A stretch of DNA of 64,000 nt from Chloroflexota bacterium (GTDB lineage Bacteria > Chloroflexota > Anaerolineae > 4572-78 > J111): contig BOKF01000033.1 in the NCBI GenBank assembly GCA_016860845.1, positions 1 through 64,000 of the forward strand. Direction: 5' to 3'. The notes under the pieces were generated by a model. That model made no database searches and was not told the origin of the DNA. It was given only the letters and a program-made list of their open reading frames with translations. Shown one piece after another: positions 14,912 to 22,798 of this stretch. The translations under genes and the position numbers were made by a program. Every line of letters starts with the position of its first letter. Position 1 is the first letter of the stretch.

Positions 14912-14940
14912 TTGACAGATCATCGTCTCGATGATACACT
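14912..14940 (+). promoter_or_regulatory. Housekeeping promoter of the first DEAD-box helicase, with an internal palindrome
   Basis: TTGACA (14912-14917), a 17-nt spacer and TACACT (14935-14940). The spacer contains ATCATCG-TCT-CGATGAT (14919-14935), a perfect inverted repeat between the two hexamers, well placed for a repressor or a MerR-type factor. Confidence 0.75.
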
Positions 14941-14975
14941 CTCCATAAGTTAGGAAATAAATCCGGATTTTGGTC

Positions 14976-15008
14976 GCCGCCCGGTCTTATGACTGAGGCG
15001 GCCTTTTA
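14976..15008 (+). terminator. Terminator-like leader hairpin upstream of the first DEAD-box gene
   Basis: GCCGCC (14976-14981) pairs with GGCGGC (14997-15002), an inner GTC/GAC extends the stem, and CCTTTTATT follows. It lies between the promoter and the start codon at 15080, so it may act as an attenuator. The second DEAD-box gene at 61 kb has the same layout. Confidence 0.6.
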
Positions 15009-15079
15009 TTTGCCTGACCCTCGACGTGTCCTGGCGGCGGTTCACTTCGACCAAACATTAGCCGCATTAGAGGAGTTTT

Positions 15080-16252
15080 ATGTATTTTAAAGATTTTGAA
15101 CTCGAGCCCCGCTTGCAGCGTAATCTACAAACGATGGGCTTCGAGCGCCCTATGCCCATCCAGAGCGCGGCCATTCCGCCCGCCTTGGAGGGATACGATA
15201 TTCTCGGCTCGGCGGAGACTGGCACCGGCAAGACGGCGGCGTTTTTGCTGCCGCTGCTGCAAACATTGATCACCTTGCCGCGCTCGCGCGATCCGCGCGC
15301 CCTGGTCCTGGTGCCAACCCGCGAACTCGCCTTACAAGTCGCTGACCAGGCCAGGCAGTTAAGTCATGGTCTGCCCCTGCGCCTCGGTACAATTTACGGC
15401 GGCGTTGGCATCGGCCCCCAAGAGCAAGCGCTTAGGCAGGGCGTTGACATCGTGATCGCCACGCCCGGCCGCTTGCTGGATCACATCACTCGCCGTAATC
15501 TAACTTTCAGCGCGTTGAAAGTGCTGGTGCTGGACGAGGCTGACCGGATGCTGGATAACGGCTTTTGGCCGGATATTCGCCGGATTGTACGGTTACTGCC
15601 ACGCGAACGGCAGACGCTGCTGTTTTCGGCCACCCTCCAGCCGGTGATGAACCTGGCCGGTGAGGTGACCCGCCAGCCGGTGCGGGTCGAGGTGGAAAAG
15701 ACCGTGGCCCCGGAGGCCATCACCCAGGTGTTGTATCCGGTGCCGGAACATTTGAAGTTCAAGTTGTTGGAGCATTTGCTTGAAGACGAAAGCCTGGAGA
15801 GTGTATTGATCTTTGCCCGCACCAAGCACCGGGCTGATCGGGTGGTGCGTCATTTGCAGCGCGCCCGGATTTCGGCCGGGGTCATCCACGGCAATCGCTC
15901 GCAGAACCAGCGGGTGGCTGCCCTGGAGTCATTTCGGCACGGCCACACCCGGGTCCTGGTGGCTACCGACATTGCCGCGCGGGGCATTGACGTGGACGGC
16001 ATCTCGCACGTGGTGAACTACGACGTGCCGATGCAGCCGGAAGATTACGTGCATCGCATCGGCCGCACCGGCCGGGCGCAGGCGGTGGGGCAGGCCTACA
16101 CGCTGGTCACGCCGCTCGACGCTCCCATCATTCAGCGGATTGAAAAGGTGTTGAAACAACAGCTTAAGCGCCGTAAAGTCACCGGGCTTGATTATAACGC
16201 CCCGCCCGCGCCGCTCACCTCGGCTCCTCGTCGTAACTTGTATTCCCGTTAG
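15080..16252 (+). CDS. DEAD-box RNA helicase (RhlE-like)
   Basis: ATP-dependent RNA-unwinding enzyme, 390 residues. It has the Q motif (Pro-Met-Pro-Ile-Gln), Walker A Ala-Glu-Thr-Gly-Thr-Gly-Lys51-Thr, Pro-Thr-Arg-Glu-Leu, Thr-Pro-Gly-Arg, Asp-Glu-Ala-Asp at 152-155, Ser-Ala-Thr and the C-terminal His-Arg-Ile-Gly-Arg-Thr-Gly-Arg. The C-terminal tail is short. AGGAG precedes the ATG. Its leader has a strong promoter and a terminator-like hairpin, which suggests attenuation, perhaps cold- or self-regulated. Confidence 0.95.
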   Translation: MYFKDFELEPRLQRNLQTMGFERPMPIQSAAIPPALEGYDILGSAETGTGKTAAFLLPLLQTLITLPRSRDPRALVLVPTRELALQVADQARQLSHGLPLRLGTIYGGVGIGPQEQALRQGVDIVIATPGRLLDHITRRNLTFSALKVLVLDEADRMLDNGFWPDIRRIVRLLPRERQTLLFSATLQPVMNLAGEVTRQPVRVEVEKTVAPEAITQVLYPVPEHLKFKLLEHLLEDESLESVLIFARTKHRADRVVRHLQRARISAGVIHGNRSQNQRVAALESFRHGHTRVLVATDIAARGIDVDGISHVVNYDVPMQPEDYVHRIGRTGRAQAVGQAYTLVTPLDAPIIQRIEKVLKQQLKRRKVTGLDYNAPPAPLTSAPRRNLYSR

Positions 16253-16283
16253 CATTAGGGTGTAAAACTAGCTTTACCAACTC

Positions 16284-16313
16284 TCCCTTTCTCCCAGGCC
16301 TGGGAGAGAGGGA
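16284..16313 (+). terminator. Terminator-like hairpin after the DEAD-box gene
   Basis: TCCCTTTCTCCCAGG (16284-16298) and CCTGGGAGAGAGGGA (16299-16313) pair at 14 of 15 positions and are followed by TCTTTCATTT. The CTCCC...GGGAG words also resemble the repeat at 37458-37517, so it may be a repeat used as a terminator. Confidence 0.5.
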
Positions 16314-16332
16314 TCTTTCATTTCAGGTCCGG

Positions 16333-16424
16333 TTGTAAGGCAAATACCGACAAAGGCATAAGCCCTTCACCTACACCAAAATCAGTATTCTACCGATAGT
16401 TTTCCAGACTCAGGTCGGGTATGC
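16333..16424 (+). promoter_or_regulatory. Conserved 92-nt promoter element C (sigma-B-like)
   Basis: Starts TTGTAAGGCAAATACC and ends GGGTATGC. Promoter core GTTTTC (16399-16404), 12 nt, GGGTAT (16417-16422). The expected start lies about 3 nt before the ATG at 16432, so the mRNA would be nearly leaderless. It is homologous over its full length to elements A and B. Confidence 0.78.
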
Positions 16425-16431
16425 TAACAAT

Positions 16432-16842
16432 ATGGCTCAGACACTTTCCCCCTCGAACCACCCGATCAAAGTATTTATCGCTGATGATTCACGTGTCGTC
16501 CGGGAACGGTTGACTACGCTGCTCAATGAGGTGGCCGAGGTCGAAATTGTGGGGCAGGCAGAGAATGTAGCCGAGGCCATCAGCGCTATTGGAAACCTAC
16601 AGCCGGACGTGGTCATCCTGGACATTCGCATGCCAGACGGCAGTGGCATTGATGTTCTGCGCCAGATCAAACAGGACGGGGCAGGACCCATCATCATTAT
16701 CCTGACCAACTATCCCTTTCCGGGCTATCGGCAGCGCTGCCTGCAAGCTGGAGCCGATTTCTTTTTGGATAAGTCAACCGAGTTTGACCAGATCCCCGCC
16801 CTGTTCGAGCAGCTTAAGCCGGAAAAAAATCAGTCCAATTGA
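16432..16842 (+). CDS. Stand-alone receiver-domain response regulator B
   Basis: 136 residues and a near copy of the receiver at 11691-12101. Shared stretches include Val-Glu-Ile-Val-Gly-Gln-Ala-Glu-Asn-Val-Ala-Glu-Ala-Ile and Ala-Gly-Ala-Asp-Phe-Phe-Leu-Asp-Lys-Ser-Thr-Glu-Phe-Asp-Gln-Ile-Pro. Phosphoacceptor Asp64 is intact. It has no output domain. Its promoter (element C) is the same as that of receiver A, so promoter and gene were duplicated together. Confidence 0.88.
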   Translation: MAQTLSPSNHPIKVFIADDSRVVRERLTTLLNEVAEVEIVGQAENVAEAISAIGNLQPDVVILDIRMPDGSGIDVLRQIKQDGAGPIIIILTNYPFPGYRQRCLQAGADFFLDKSTEFDQIPALFEQLKPEKNQSN

Positions 16843-16881
16843 CTTATTGCTGACAACTCGGCCAGCCTAGCCTGGGCGGAT

Positions 16882-17199
16882 ATGATCCAGTTAAATAAAG
16901 ACCAAGAGCATAAGATTTGGAGCGGTGAAATAATGCGAGGAAATGATTTAAGACTAATTGAACTGGCCTTCGACTACGTTTCAGCCGAAACAGAAGCCCA
17001 GGCCAAGCAAGTGTACGATCAGGCCGCGGCACTGGCGGCAGAAATAATAAATTTCTCTGTCTGGCTTGAACTGATTGACTATATGGAGAAGTGGAACCAG
17101 AGTAATGAACACAAGGCTCCAATGAGCCGGGCCAGCGCGCTGCAATTTTTCTCCACCCGGCAAACTGAATTGAACTCAGCCCAAATAGGGAACTCTTGA
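16882..17199 (+). CDS. Hypothetical 105-aa protein, paralogue of 8834-9151
   Basis: No recognised family. It is clearly homologous to the 8834-9151 product over its length, with the conserved centre Ile-Met-Arg-Gly-Asn-Asp-Leu-Arg-Leu-Ile-Glu-Leu and the conserved end Lys-Ala-Pro-Met-Ser-Arg-Ala-Ser-Ala. Probably helical and cytoplasmic. It follows receiver B by 39 nt and is likely co-transcribed, which suggests that the two proteins work together. Confidence 0.72.
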   Translation: MIQLNKDQEHKIWSGEIMRGNDLRLIELAFDYVSAETEAQAKQVYDQAAALAAEIINFSVWLELIDYMEKWNQSNEHKAPMSRASALQFFSTRQTELNSAQIGNS

Positions 17200-17284
17200 G
17201 CACCGTAACGATTGATTTAGTAATATCTAGATTGTGTCTGCGAGAACGGCTGGAAATCGCCGGGCGAGGCCAATAAGGCCATAA

Positions 17285-17309
17285 CCCTTCCGTTCCTGTT
17301 GCGGAAGGG
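17285..17309 (+). promoter_or_regulatory. Hairpin in the groEL-paralogue leader
   Basis: CCCTTCCG (17285-17292) and CGGAAGGG (17302-17309) form a perfect 8-bp stem upstream of the GroEL start. It has no T-run. No CIRCE element (TTAGCACTC-N9-GAGTGCTAA) is present. Confidence 0.45.
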
Positions 17310-17372
17310 AATAATTAGAAATTGCGAGACCCCGTTCTCTGCGCCGAATATTCTGGAGGAGAAAAACCGACG

Positions 17373-18977
17373 ATGGCCAAACATCTAATTTTTCGGGATG
17401 AGGTACGTCACCGCCTGAAAGCCGGTATTGATAGGACTGCTCAGGCTGTGGCGACCACTCTGGGCCCGAAAGGGCGCAATGTAGCCCTGGACCAAAAGTG
17501 GGGAGCACCCCTCATCACCCACGATGGGGTGACGGTGGCCAAAGAGATTGAGTGGGTGGATCCTTTTGAGAATATGGGCGCTCAACTGCTCAAGGAAGCT
17601 GCCATCAAGACTAACGAGATTGCCGGGGATGGCACCACGACGGTGATGGTTCTTGCGCATGCTTTGGTCAATGAAGGCTTGAAGAATATGGCGGCCGGAG
17701 CCAACCCAATGCTTCTGAAGCGAGGCATAGAAAAAGCGACGGCGATTGTATCCACCGCCCTGAAGGAGCAGGCGATTCCGATTTGTACCCGAGCCGAGAT
17801 GGCCAATGTGGCTGCTATCGCGGCGCAGGATCGGGAGATCGGGGAACTGATCGCTGAAGTGCTGGATAAAGTCGGCCAGGATGGGGTGGTGACTATCGAG
17901 GAGGGTCACGGCCTGGATATTGAAGCCGACTATGTGGAGGGGATGCAGTTCGACCGAGGCTATCTCTCGCCCTTCTTTATCACTCACGCCGAGACTATGT
18001 CCACCGTGCTTGAGGAACCGTACCTGTTGCTTTATGACCGGAAGATTAATACCGCGGCCGACCTGATGCCCCTCTTGGCGAAACTCCTTCACCTCAGCCA
18101 CCGTAACCTCCTGATCATCGCTGACGATGTCGGAGGGGAAGCCCTGACGACCCTGGTACTCAATAAACTGCAAGGAACCTTGAACCTGGTGGCGGTGAAA
18201 GCGCCTGGCTTTGGCGGCCAGCGCCAAGCGATGCTTCAAGATGTGGCTATCCTAACCGGGGGCACAGTTATCAGTGAGGAGATGGGCCGCAAACTCGAGT
18301 TAGCCACTTTGGCCGACTTGGGTTCCTGCGATAAGGTGGTGGTCACCAAAGATAAGACTACCCTTATTGGTGGGCATGGACGGGCAGAGAACCTTAAAGA
18401 GCGGATAGGCCAGATCAAAAGCCAAATTGAACAGTCAAGCAGTGATTACGACCAGGAGAAGCTGCAAGAGCGGTTGGCCAAGCTGGCTGGCAGCGTTGCC
18501 ATTGTCAAGGTCGGGGCGGCGAGCGGGGTCGAACTCAAAGAGAAGAAACAGCGGGTCCAAGCTGGCTTGAGTGCCACTCAAGCCGCCATTGAGCAAGGCA
18601 TTATCCCTGGCGGAGGCGTGGCGCTCCTCAATGCCGGTTGTGCCCTGGCCGGGCTGAGTACCCCAAACCCCGACGAAGCAACCGGGGTGAACATCGTGCG
18701 CCAGGCGTTGGAAGCGCCCCTGCGCTACATTGCTCGTAATGCGGGTCTGGAAGACGCAGTCATCATCGCGAATGTGCGTTGCCGGCAGCAGACGGAACAC
18801 AATGACCGGATTGGTTTTAACGTGATGTCCGAGCAGTATCAAGATATGGTATGGGCCGGTATCGTTGATCCGGCTAAGGTCACTCGCAGTGCATTAGAAA
18901 AGGCCGCTTCCATTGCCGCCATAATCCTGACTATTGAGGCGCTCGTCACCGACAGCCCTCAGGATCGAAACAGTTAA
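17373..18977 (+). CDS. GroEL paralogue lacking the catalytic Asp398 equivalent
   Basis: 534 residues of the group I chaperonin family. Asp51 in Thr-His-Asp-Gly-Val and Asp86 in Gly-Asp-Gly-Thr-Thr-Thr are intact. In the segment corresponding to Arg-Val-Glu-Asp-Ala-Leu of E. coli, the sequence is Arg-Val-Gln-Ala-Gly-Leu (394-399), so the aspartate needed for ATP hydrolysis is Ala397. The C-terminus lacks the Gly-Gly-Met tail, and no groES gene is adjacent. The start at 17373 has GGAGGAG upstream. It is probably a specialised or slow-cycling second chaperonin. The family is certain; the altered ATPase is an inference. Confidence 0.9.
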   Translation: MAKHLIFRDEVRHRLKAGIDRTAQAVATTLGPKGRNVALDQKWGAPLITHDGVTVAKEIEWVDPFENMGAQLLKEAAIKTNEIAGDGTTTVMVLAHALVNEGLKNMAAGANPMLLKRGIEKATAIVSTALKEQAIPICTRAEMANVAAIAAQDREIGELIAEVLDKVGQDGVVTIEEGHGLDIEADYVEGMQFDRGYLSPFFITHAETMSTVLEEPYLLLYDRKINTAADLMPLLAKLLHLSHRNLLIIADDVGGEALTTLVLNKLQGTLNLVAVKAPGFGGQRQAMLQDVAILTGGTVISEEMGRKLELATLADLGSCDKVVVTKDKTTLIGGHGRAENLKERIGQIKSQIEQSSSDYDQEKLQERLAKLAGSVAIVKVGAASGVELKEKKQRVQAGLSATQAAIEQGIIPGGGVALLNAGCALAGLSTPNPDEATGVNIVRQALEAPLRYIARNAGLEDAVIIANVRCRQQTEHNDRIGFNVMSEQYQDMVWAGIVDPAKVTRSALEKAASIAAIILTIEALVTDSPQDRNS

Positions 18978-19030
18978 ACCATCTATCGAGCATCAGGGGA
19001 ATTGCTTAATGAAGTGGGTTTGTGAATCAA

Positions 19031-19057
19031 CAGAGCCCTTCATAAAGAAGGGCTCTG
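19031..19057 (+). terminator. Hairpin after the groEL paralogue
   Basis: A perfect 11-bp stem (CAGAGCCCTTC/GAAGGGCTCTG) with loop ATAAA. The T-run is missing, so termination is plausible but not proven. Confidence 0.45.
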
Positions 19058-19355
19058 AGGGAAAGCACGAGGTCTCTATCATTAAACTTTTGTGGGCGGC
19101 GGGTTCTTACTCGAACCCTCTGCACAACCCATTTTTATTATGTAGGTGTTGGCCTCGCTTCACTTACATATATTATAGCACAAAGACGCGCCGGTCCAAA
19201 ATCTGCCCACTAATCTTGTGAAATTTATTTCAACTATTCCCAGTTCGTTGGCTTCACCCCATAAATGTGAGTTATTCTATCGCTTGTGATTCTGAAGCAG
19301 ATTTGACCCTGGCCCAAACCGCTCCATAATAACTTGTGGGGCTAGTTTTGATCGA
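19058..19355. other. Intergenic stretch before the NarL-type regulator
   Basis: No convincing gene. It includes GGGTTC-TTACTC-GAACCC (about 19100-19117), a short perfect hairpin that recalls a tRNA T arm but lacks the rest of a tRNA, and AT-rich DNA around 19165-19190 and 19215-19290. Confidence 0.4.
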
Positions 19356-19379
19356 GTTTTGGGCCCAAAAATGGGGTAT
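19356..19379 (+). promoter_or_regulatory. Sigma-B-like promoter D
   Basis: GTTTTG (19356-19361), 12 nt, GGGTAT (19374-19379). The spacing is identical to elements A-C, but the upstream 60 nt are not conserved. It lies 44 nt before the NarL-type regulator start. Confidence 0.65.
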
Positions 19380-19423
19380 TTATGAGAAATCCGCTTAAAC
19401 GGCTCTGAACGGGGAGGCGACTT

Positions 19424-20074
19424 TTGGTGCGGATCATGATCGTGGACGACCATGAGGTCGTGCGTTTAGGCTTAAATAATTTATTAGCGCGCCAGCCCGG
19501 CTGGCAGGTTGTGGCCGAGGCCGGTACCGCCGCAGACGCTATTCAACGGGCGGATGAGTATGAGCCAGACGTCGTGCTCATGGATATTCGGCTGGGTCAT
19601 GAGAGTGGGATTGAGGCTTGCCGGGAAATTGTTAAAGCTCATCCTGACACTAAAGTTATTATGCTCACTTCTTTTGCCCAGGATGAGCTGCTCTTTAATG
19701 CTATTTCGGCCGGGGCGGTCGGCTATGTCTTGAAGCAGGTGGGCAATGACGATTTGATCCGGGCGATTAAAACGGTCGCCCAGGGTAATGCTTCGTTAGA
19801 CCCCGGCGTAACGGGCCAGGTTCTGGCTAAATTGCGCGAGTCGACCCGCTCGGAAGCTTTTGCTGGTCTATCGGACCGCGAATTAAAGGTGTTGGCGCTC
19901 ATTACCCAGGGCAAAACTAACAAAGAGATCGCTACGAGCCTTTATTTAGGGGAGGGGACAATTCGTAACTACGTCAGTAATATTCTCGAAAAAATGGGTT
20001 TAGGTAATCGGGCCGAAGCAACAGCTTACGCGGTTCGTCATAATCTTGACGATTATTTGAAACCTTCAGAGTAA
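19424..20074 (+). CDS. NarL/LuxR-type response regulator (orphan)
   Basis: 216 residues. The receiver has Asp8-Asp9, Asp54 in Val-Leu-Met-Asp-Ile-Arg and Lys in Val-Leu-Lys-Gln-Val. The LuxR helix-turn-helix near 148-205 reads Leu-Ser-Asp-Arg-Glu-Leu-Lys-Val-Leu and Gly-Glu-Gly-Thr-Ile-Arg-Asn-Tyr-Val-Ser-Asn-Ile-Leu, the DevR/DosR style of output. It starts with TTG at 19424 or GTG at 19427 after GGGGAGG. There is no adjacent kinase. Its own promoter looks sigma-B-like, linking it to the stress genes to its left. Confidence 0.93.
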   Translation: MVRIMIVDDHEVVRLGLNNLLARQPGWQVVAEAGTAADAIQRADEYEPDVVLMDIRLGHESGIEACREIVKAHPDTKVIMLTSFAQDELLFNAISAGAVGYVLKQVGNDDLIRAIKTVAQGNASLDPGVTGQVLAKLRESTRSEAFAGLSDRELKVLALITQGKTNKEIATSLYLGEGTIRNYVSNILEKMGLGNRAEATAYAVRHNLDDYLKPSE

Positions 20075-20108
20075 GTTTGTTAGCTTTCTGCCCGAATAGT
20101 AGCTCCTC

Positions 20109-20136
20109 AACCGCTCCACAAAGAGGGCGGTTTTTT
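20109..20136 (+). terminator. Intrinsic terminator of the NarL-type regulator
   Basis: AACCGCTC (20109-20116) pairs with GGGCGGTT (20125-20132), including one GU pair, and is followed by a run of T (20131-20136). Confidence 0.8.
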
Positions 20137-20401
20137 ATTTGGCAAAGCCTCTATTTAGATACAAGCTGGGGTCAAAGAGTTACATGGAAACTTGAGACCT
20201 GCCATTTGTAAGCTTCATTTGCCCAAACAGCAGTTTGATACCAGCAACAAAGGAACTTTTTGGAAAGTTCACAATGATTCCACCACTTCTCCATTATTTC
20301 TCCACAGCCTCATGGTATCCTGTAAGCATAGTAACAAAAAATTCAAAACAATATCACCCTGGCCTGATAGCCGGGGAATAAGGAAAACAGGAGATTAAAC
20401 A
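20137..20401. other. Intergenic stretch before the secreted protein gene
   Basis: No gene seen. GGTATCCTG near 20313 resembles the right end of the sigma-B-like promoters but lacks a clear GTTT partner. AGGAG lies just before the ATG at 20402. Confidence 0.35.
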
Positions 20402-20929
20402 ATGAAGACTCGAAGTTGGTTCGTTCTCGCCGGTGTAATCATCGCCGTAGTCGCTGTGCTGGCCCTGGTGCCGGCAACGTTTGCCCAGGGGCCACAGGAC
20501 GGCACGGGCCAGTTTGGTCCGGGCCACGGAATGATGGGCGGCAATGGGCTGGGCCTGAGGATCGGCGGGCCGGAGGAATCGCTGGTGGCGGTGGCGGCCA
20601 AACAGGTGGGCCTGGAGCGGACTGAGTTAATCGCCGAGTTGCAGGGTGGCAAGACGCTGGCCGAGGTGATCACAGCCCACGGCGGCGACCCGGCCAAGGT
20701 GGTAGAGAGCTTCCTGGCCGAGCGCCAGGCGGACCTGGCTGAACTGGTGGCCGGCGGTAAGATTACCCAGGAGCAGGCCGACAGCCTGTTGGCGACGATG
20801 CGAGCTAACGCCACGGCCCGGCTGGAGCAGGGCTGGATTGGCCGGGGCCATGGGCAGGGCTTTGTGGACAAGGACGGTGACGGGGTGTGTGACTACGCCG
20901 GCACTGGACGTGGCGGCCGGGGGCAATGA
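20402..20929 (+). CDS. Secreted small protein with calcium-binding-like loop
   Basis: 175 residues with a clear Sec signal peptide (basic Met-Lys-Thr-Arg, hydrophobic core, cleavage after Thr-Phe-Ala at about 28). The mature part starts Gly/Gln-rich, then has a helical region with Leu-Ala-Glu-Val-Ile and Gly-Lys-Ile-Thr-Gln-Glu-Gln-Ala-Asp. The C-terminus holds Asp-Lys-Asp-Gly-Asp-Gly-Val-Cys-Asp, an EF-hand/dockerin-like calcium loop, before a Gly/Arg end. No specific family or function is assigned. Confidence 0.75.
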   Translation: MKTRSWFVLAGVIIAVVAVLALVPATFAQGPQDGTGQFGPGHGMMGGNGLGLRIGGPEESLVAVAAKQVGLERTELIAELQGGKTLAEVITAHGGDPAKVVESFLAERQADLAELVAGGKITQEQADSLLATMRANATARLEQGWIGRGHGQGFVDKDGDGVCDYAGTGRGGRGQ

Positions 20930-20983
20930 TGCCCGGCTCGCCGGCAGGTGAAGGACCCCACTGTCCAGGTATAATATAAATAA

Positions 20984-21020
20984 ACAAAGACGCCGCTTAA
21001 AAAAGCGGCGTCTTTGTTTT
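20984..21020. terminator. Strong terminator between convergent genes
   Basis: A perfect 15-bp stem (20984-20998 with 21003-21017) around an AAAA loop, ending in TTTT. It ends the secreted-protein gene and may also serve the converging fmdA-type gene. Confidence 0.85.
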
Positions 21021-21091
21021 CGTTCCTATGAACCTCGCTCATGCCTTGCCGAGTTGGATTGAGGAGAATGACCCATTAGTCTCTTTCTGAT

Positions 21092-22723
21092 TTAGCCAGC
21101 GCCACACGGCACCAGCTCCCGCCGAGGCAGATAGTGATCCACCTGCACCGGGTAATTCTCCAGGCAGACAGTGTAATACTGTTCAAAATCGTCCCGGATG
21201 GTTTCCACAATTTGCCGGTCATAACCGGGGGTGACATAAAAGGTCCGGCCCGGCTTATCCTTGACGATGCGGCCATCCTGGACCACCATCTCGCCGCCCT
21301 TGATGACGTAACGCGGATGACTCAACATCTCCTTGGGATCACTCAACTTGGGATAAATAGCAATATCTGCATCGGCGCCCGGTCCCAGGTGGCCTTTGTT
21401 ACGTAACCCTAACACTTTAGCCGGCCCGGCCCGGGTGATGATGGCAATTTCGTACAGGCTGTATTCCCGATCCAGGTCTTTGAGGCCGCTGTGGGTCTGC
21501 GCCCGCTTGTGCAGCCCGGCCAGCACTTCGGCCCGGTAATCCCGGCTCATCAGGAGCTTGACAATGTCCGGATAAGCATGGAAGGGGCCGCCATTGGGGT
21601 GGTCGGTGGTCAAGAACACCCGCCAGGGGTCATCCATCAACAGGGCAAATTCCAGCCCAATCGTCCATTGGACGGCATTGACCGGGTTTTTCTGGCTGTA
21701 AAAATAGGGCACAATCCCCGACCCGCCTTCCATCTCCAAGTCCACATTGACCCACTTGTTGCCGGTCAGTTGGTGGAGCCGGTACTGCCACGGCCCGTCG
21801 GCGGTCATCGTGGTGGCCGGGCCAAAAACAATCTGGCCCATATCCACCGTGACATTCGGGTGCTCGTTAACGTAGGCGGCTAACTCGACCGCGCCGGAGC
21901 GGAATTCACCTTTACTGCTCTGGCCAAAGCCGTTAAACTGGATGTGGGTGATGTGGATTGGCAGGTCACCCACCACCTGCATCGTTTGCAGGGTCGTTTC
22001 GGCGTTGCCGGGATTGCCCAGATTGTTGCAGTGCACGTGGATGGGGTGGGGCACGCCCAGTTCCTGCTGCACCCGGGCCAGGTTGAGCAGGATTTGGGCC
22101 GGGGTCACCGGAAAGGTATCCGCCGGATCATTCAGGCTGTGGACGTTTTTGCCCCACTTCCAGCGATCCACCCCGGCCGGGTTGATCAGCTTCATCACGT
22201 AGCCGCCGGTCGCTTCCAGCAGCCAGGCCACGTAATCTTTGAGTTTGCCAAATTCACCCTCGTGGATAAACTTCATCACAAAATAATTGTTGCCCATCAT
22301 CACGAAGAAGGCTTTGTCGAGGATAGGAATATCGTTCAGCTCTTCATGCACGTGCCGGGCGGCCAGCGGTGGTCCAGCCGCTTCCATGACCGTCGTGTAA
22401 CCCAGTTGAGCGAAATGGTAGCCGGTGGCAAAGGTCGAGGGGACGGTGTGGCCGGTCCCGGAACGGGTAATGGGGGTGCGGGGAATGACAATCTGGCGGT
22501 GATCTTCCGGGCGCATTTTGCGGCCCGCATTCACCTTAGGCCCAGCCACGTGGGCGTGCAGCTCGACCCCTCCCGGCATCACGATCATACCTGTCGCGTC
22601 GAGAACCTGGGCCTCATCCATCGCCTGGGACACAATTTTCCCATTGCTTACATAAATGTCCCGCACTTCGCCGTTGATGCCGTGCAGGGGGTCATAGACT
22701 TCACCATTGATAATCTTGAGCAT
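21092..22723 (-). CDS. fmdA: Formylmethanofuran dehydrogenase subunit A-type amidohydrolase
   Basis: Metal-dependent hydrolase subunit of the Fwd/Fmd/Fhc family that handles the formyl group. It has metal-ligand motifs His-Ala-His near the start, Met-Lys-Leu-Ile near residue 185, His-Val-His-Cys-Asn-Asn, His-Ile-Thr-His-Ile and Thr-Thr-Asp-His-Pro-Asn-Gly. About 543 residues, the normal length. The ATG at 22723 is 6 nt after GGAG; the one at 22735 is less well placed. It is the last gene of a D-B-A operon. The family is firm, but the physiological substrate in a non-methanogen is unknown. Confidence 0.9.
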   Translation of the reverse strand: MLKIINGEVYDPLHGINGEVRDIYVSNGKIVSQAMDEAQVLDATGMIVMPGGVELHAHVAGPKVNAGRKMRPEDHRQIVIPRTPITRSGTGHTVPSTFATGYHFAQLGYTTVMEAAGPPLAARHVHEELNDIPILDKAFFVMMGNNYFVMKFIHEGEFGKLKDYVAWLLEATGGYVMKLINPAGVDRWKWGKNVHSLNDPADTFPVTPAQILLNLARVQQELGVPHPIHVHCNNLGNPGNAETTLQTMQVVGDLPIHITHIQFNGFGQSSKGEFRSGAVELAAYVNEHPNVTVDMGQIVFGPATTMTADGPWQYRLHQLTGNKWVNVDLEMEGGSGIVPYFYSQKNPVNAVQWTIGLEFALLMDDPWRVFLTTDHPNGGPFHAYPDIVKLLMSRDYRAEVLAGLHKRAQTHSGLKDLDREYSLYEIAIITRAGPAKVLGLRNKGHLGPGADADIAIYPKLSDPKEMLSHPRYVIKGGEMVVQDGRIVKDKPGRTFYVTPGYDRQIVETIRDDFEQYYTVCLENYPVQVDHYLPRRELVPCGAG

Positions 22724-22744
22724 AATTTTCTCCATGAAAGCGCG

Positions 22745-22786
22745 CCGGTTGCCAGCCTGGCGCAGCCTGCGTTAGCTGGCAGCCGG
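22745..22786. repeat. Hairpin between fmdB and fmdA
   Basis: CCGGTTGCCAGC (22745-22756) pairs with GCTGGCAGCCGG (22775-22786), with one GU pair. It may set relative expression of the two subunits. Confidence 0.55.
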
Positions 22787-22798
22787 ACCGATTGCTGC

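Noticed and set aside
17200..17372. CIRCE/HrcA operator upstream of the groEL paralogue
   Set aside because: The TTAGCACTC-N9-GAGTGCTAA motif is absent; only an unrelated 8-bp hairpin is found.
19098..19120. tRNA T-arm-like sequence GGGTTC...GAACCC
   Set aside because: No acceptor, D or anticodon arm can be built on either strand, and no tmRNA body is present; it is a simple short hairpin.
18934..19221. 95-codon plus frame after the groEL paralogue
   Set aside because: Overlaps the end of the groEL gene and crosses a hairpin; composition is not protein-like.
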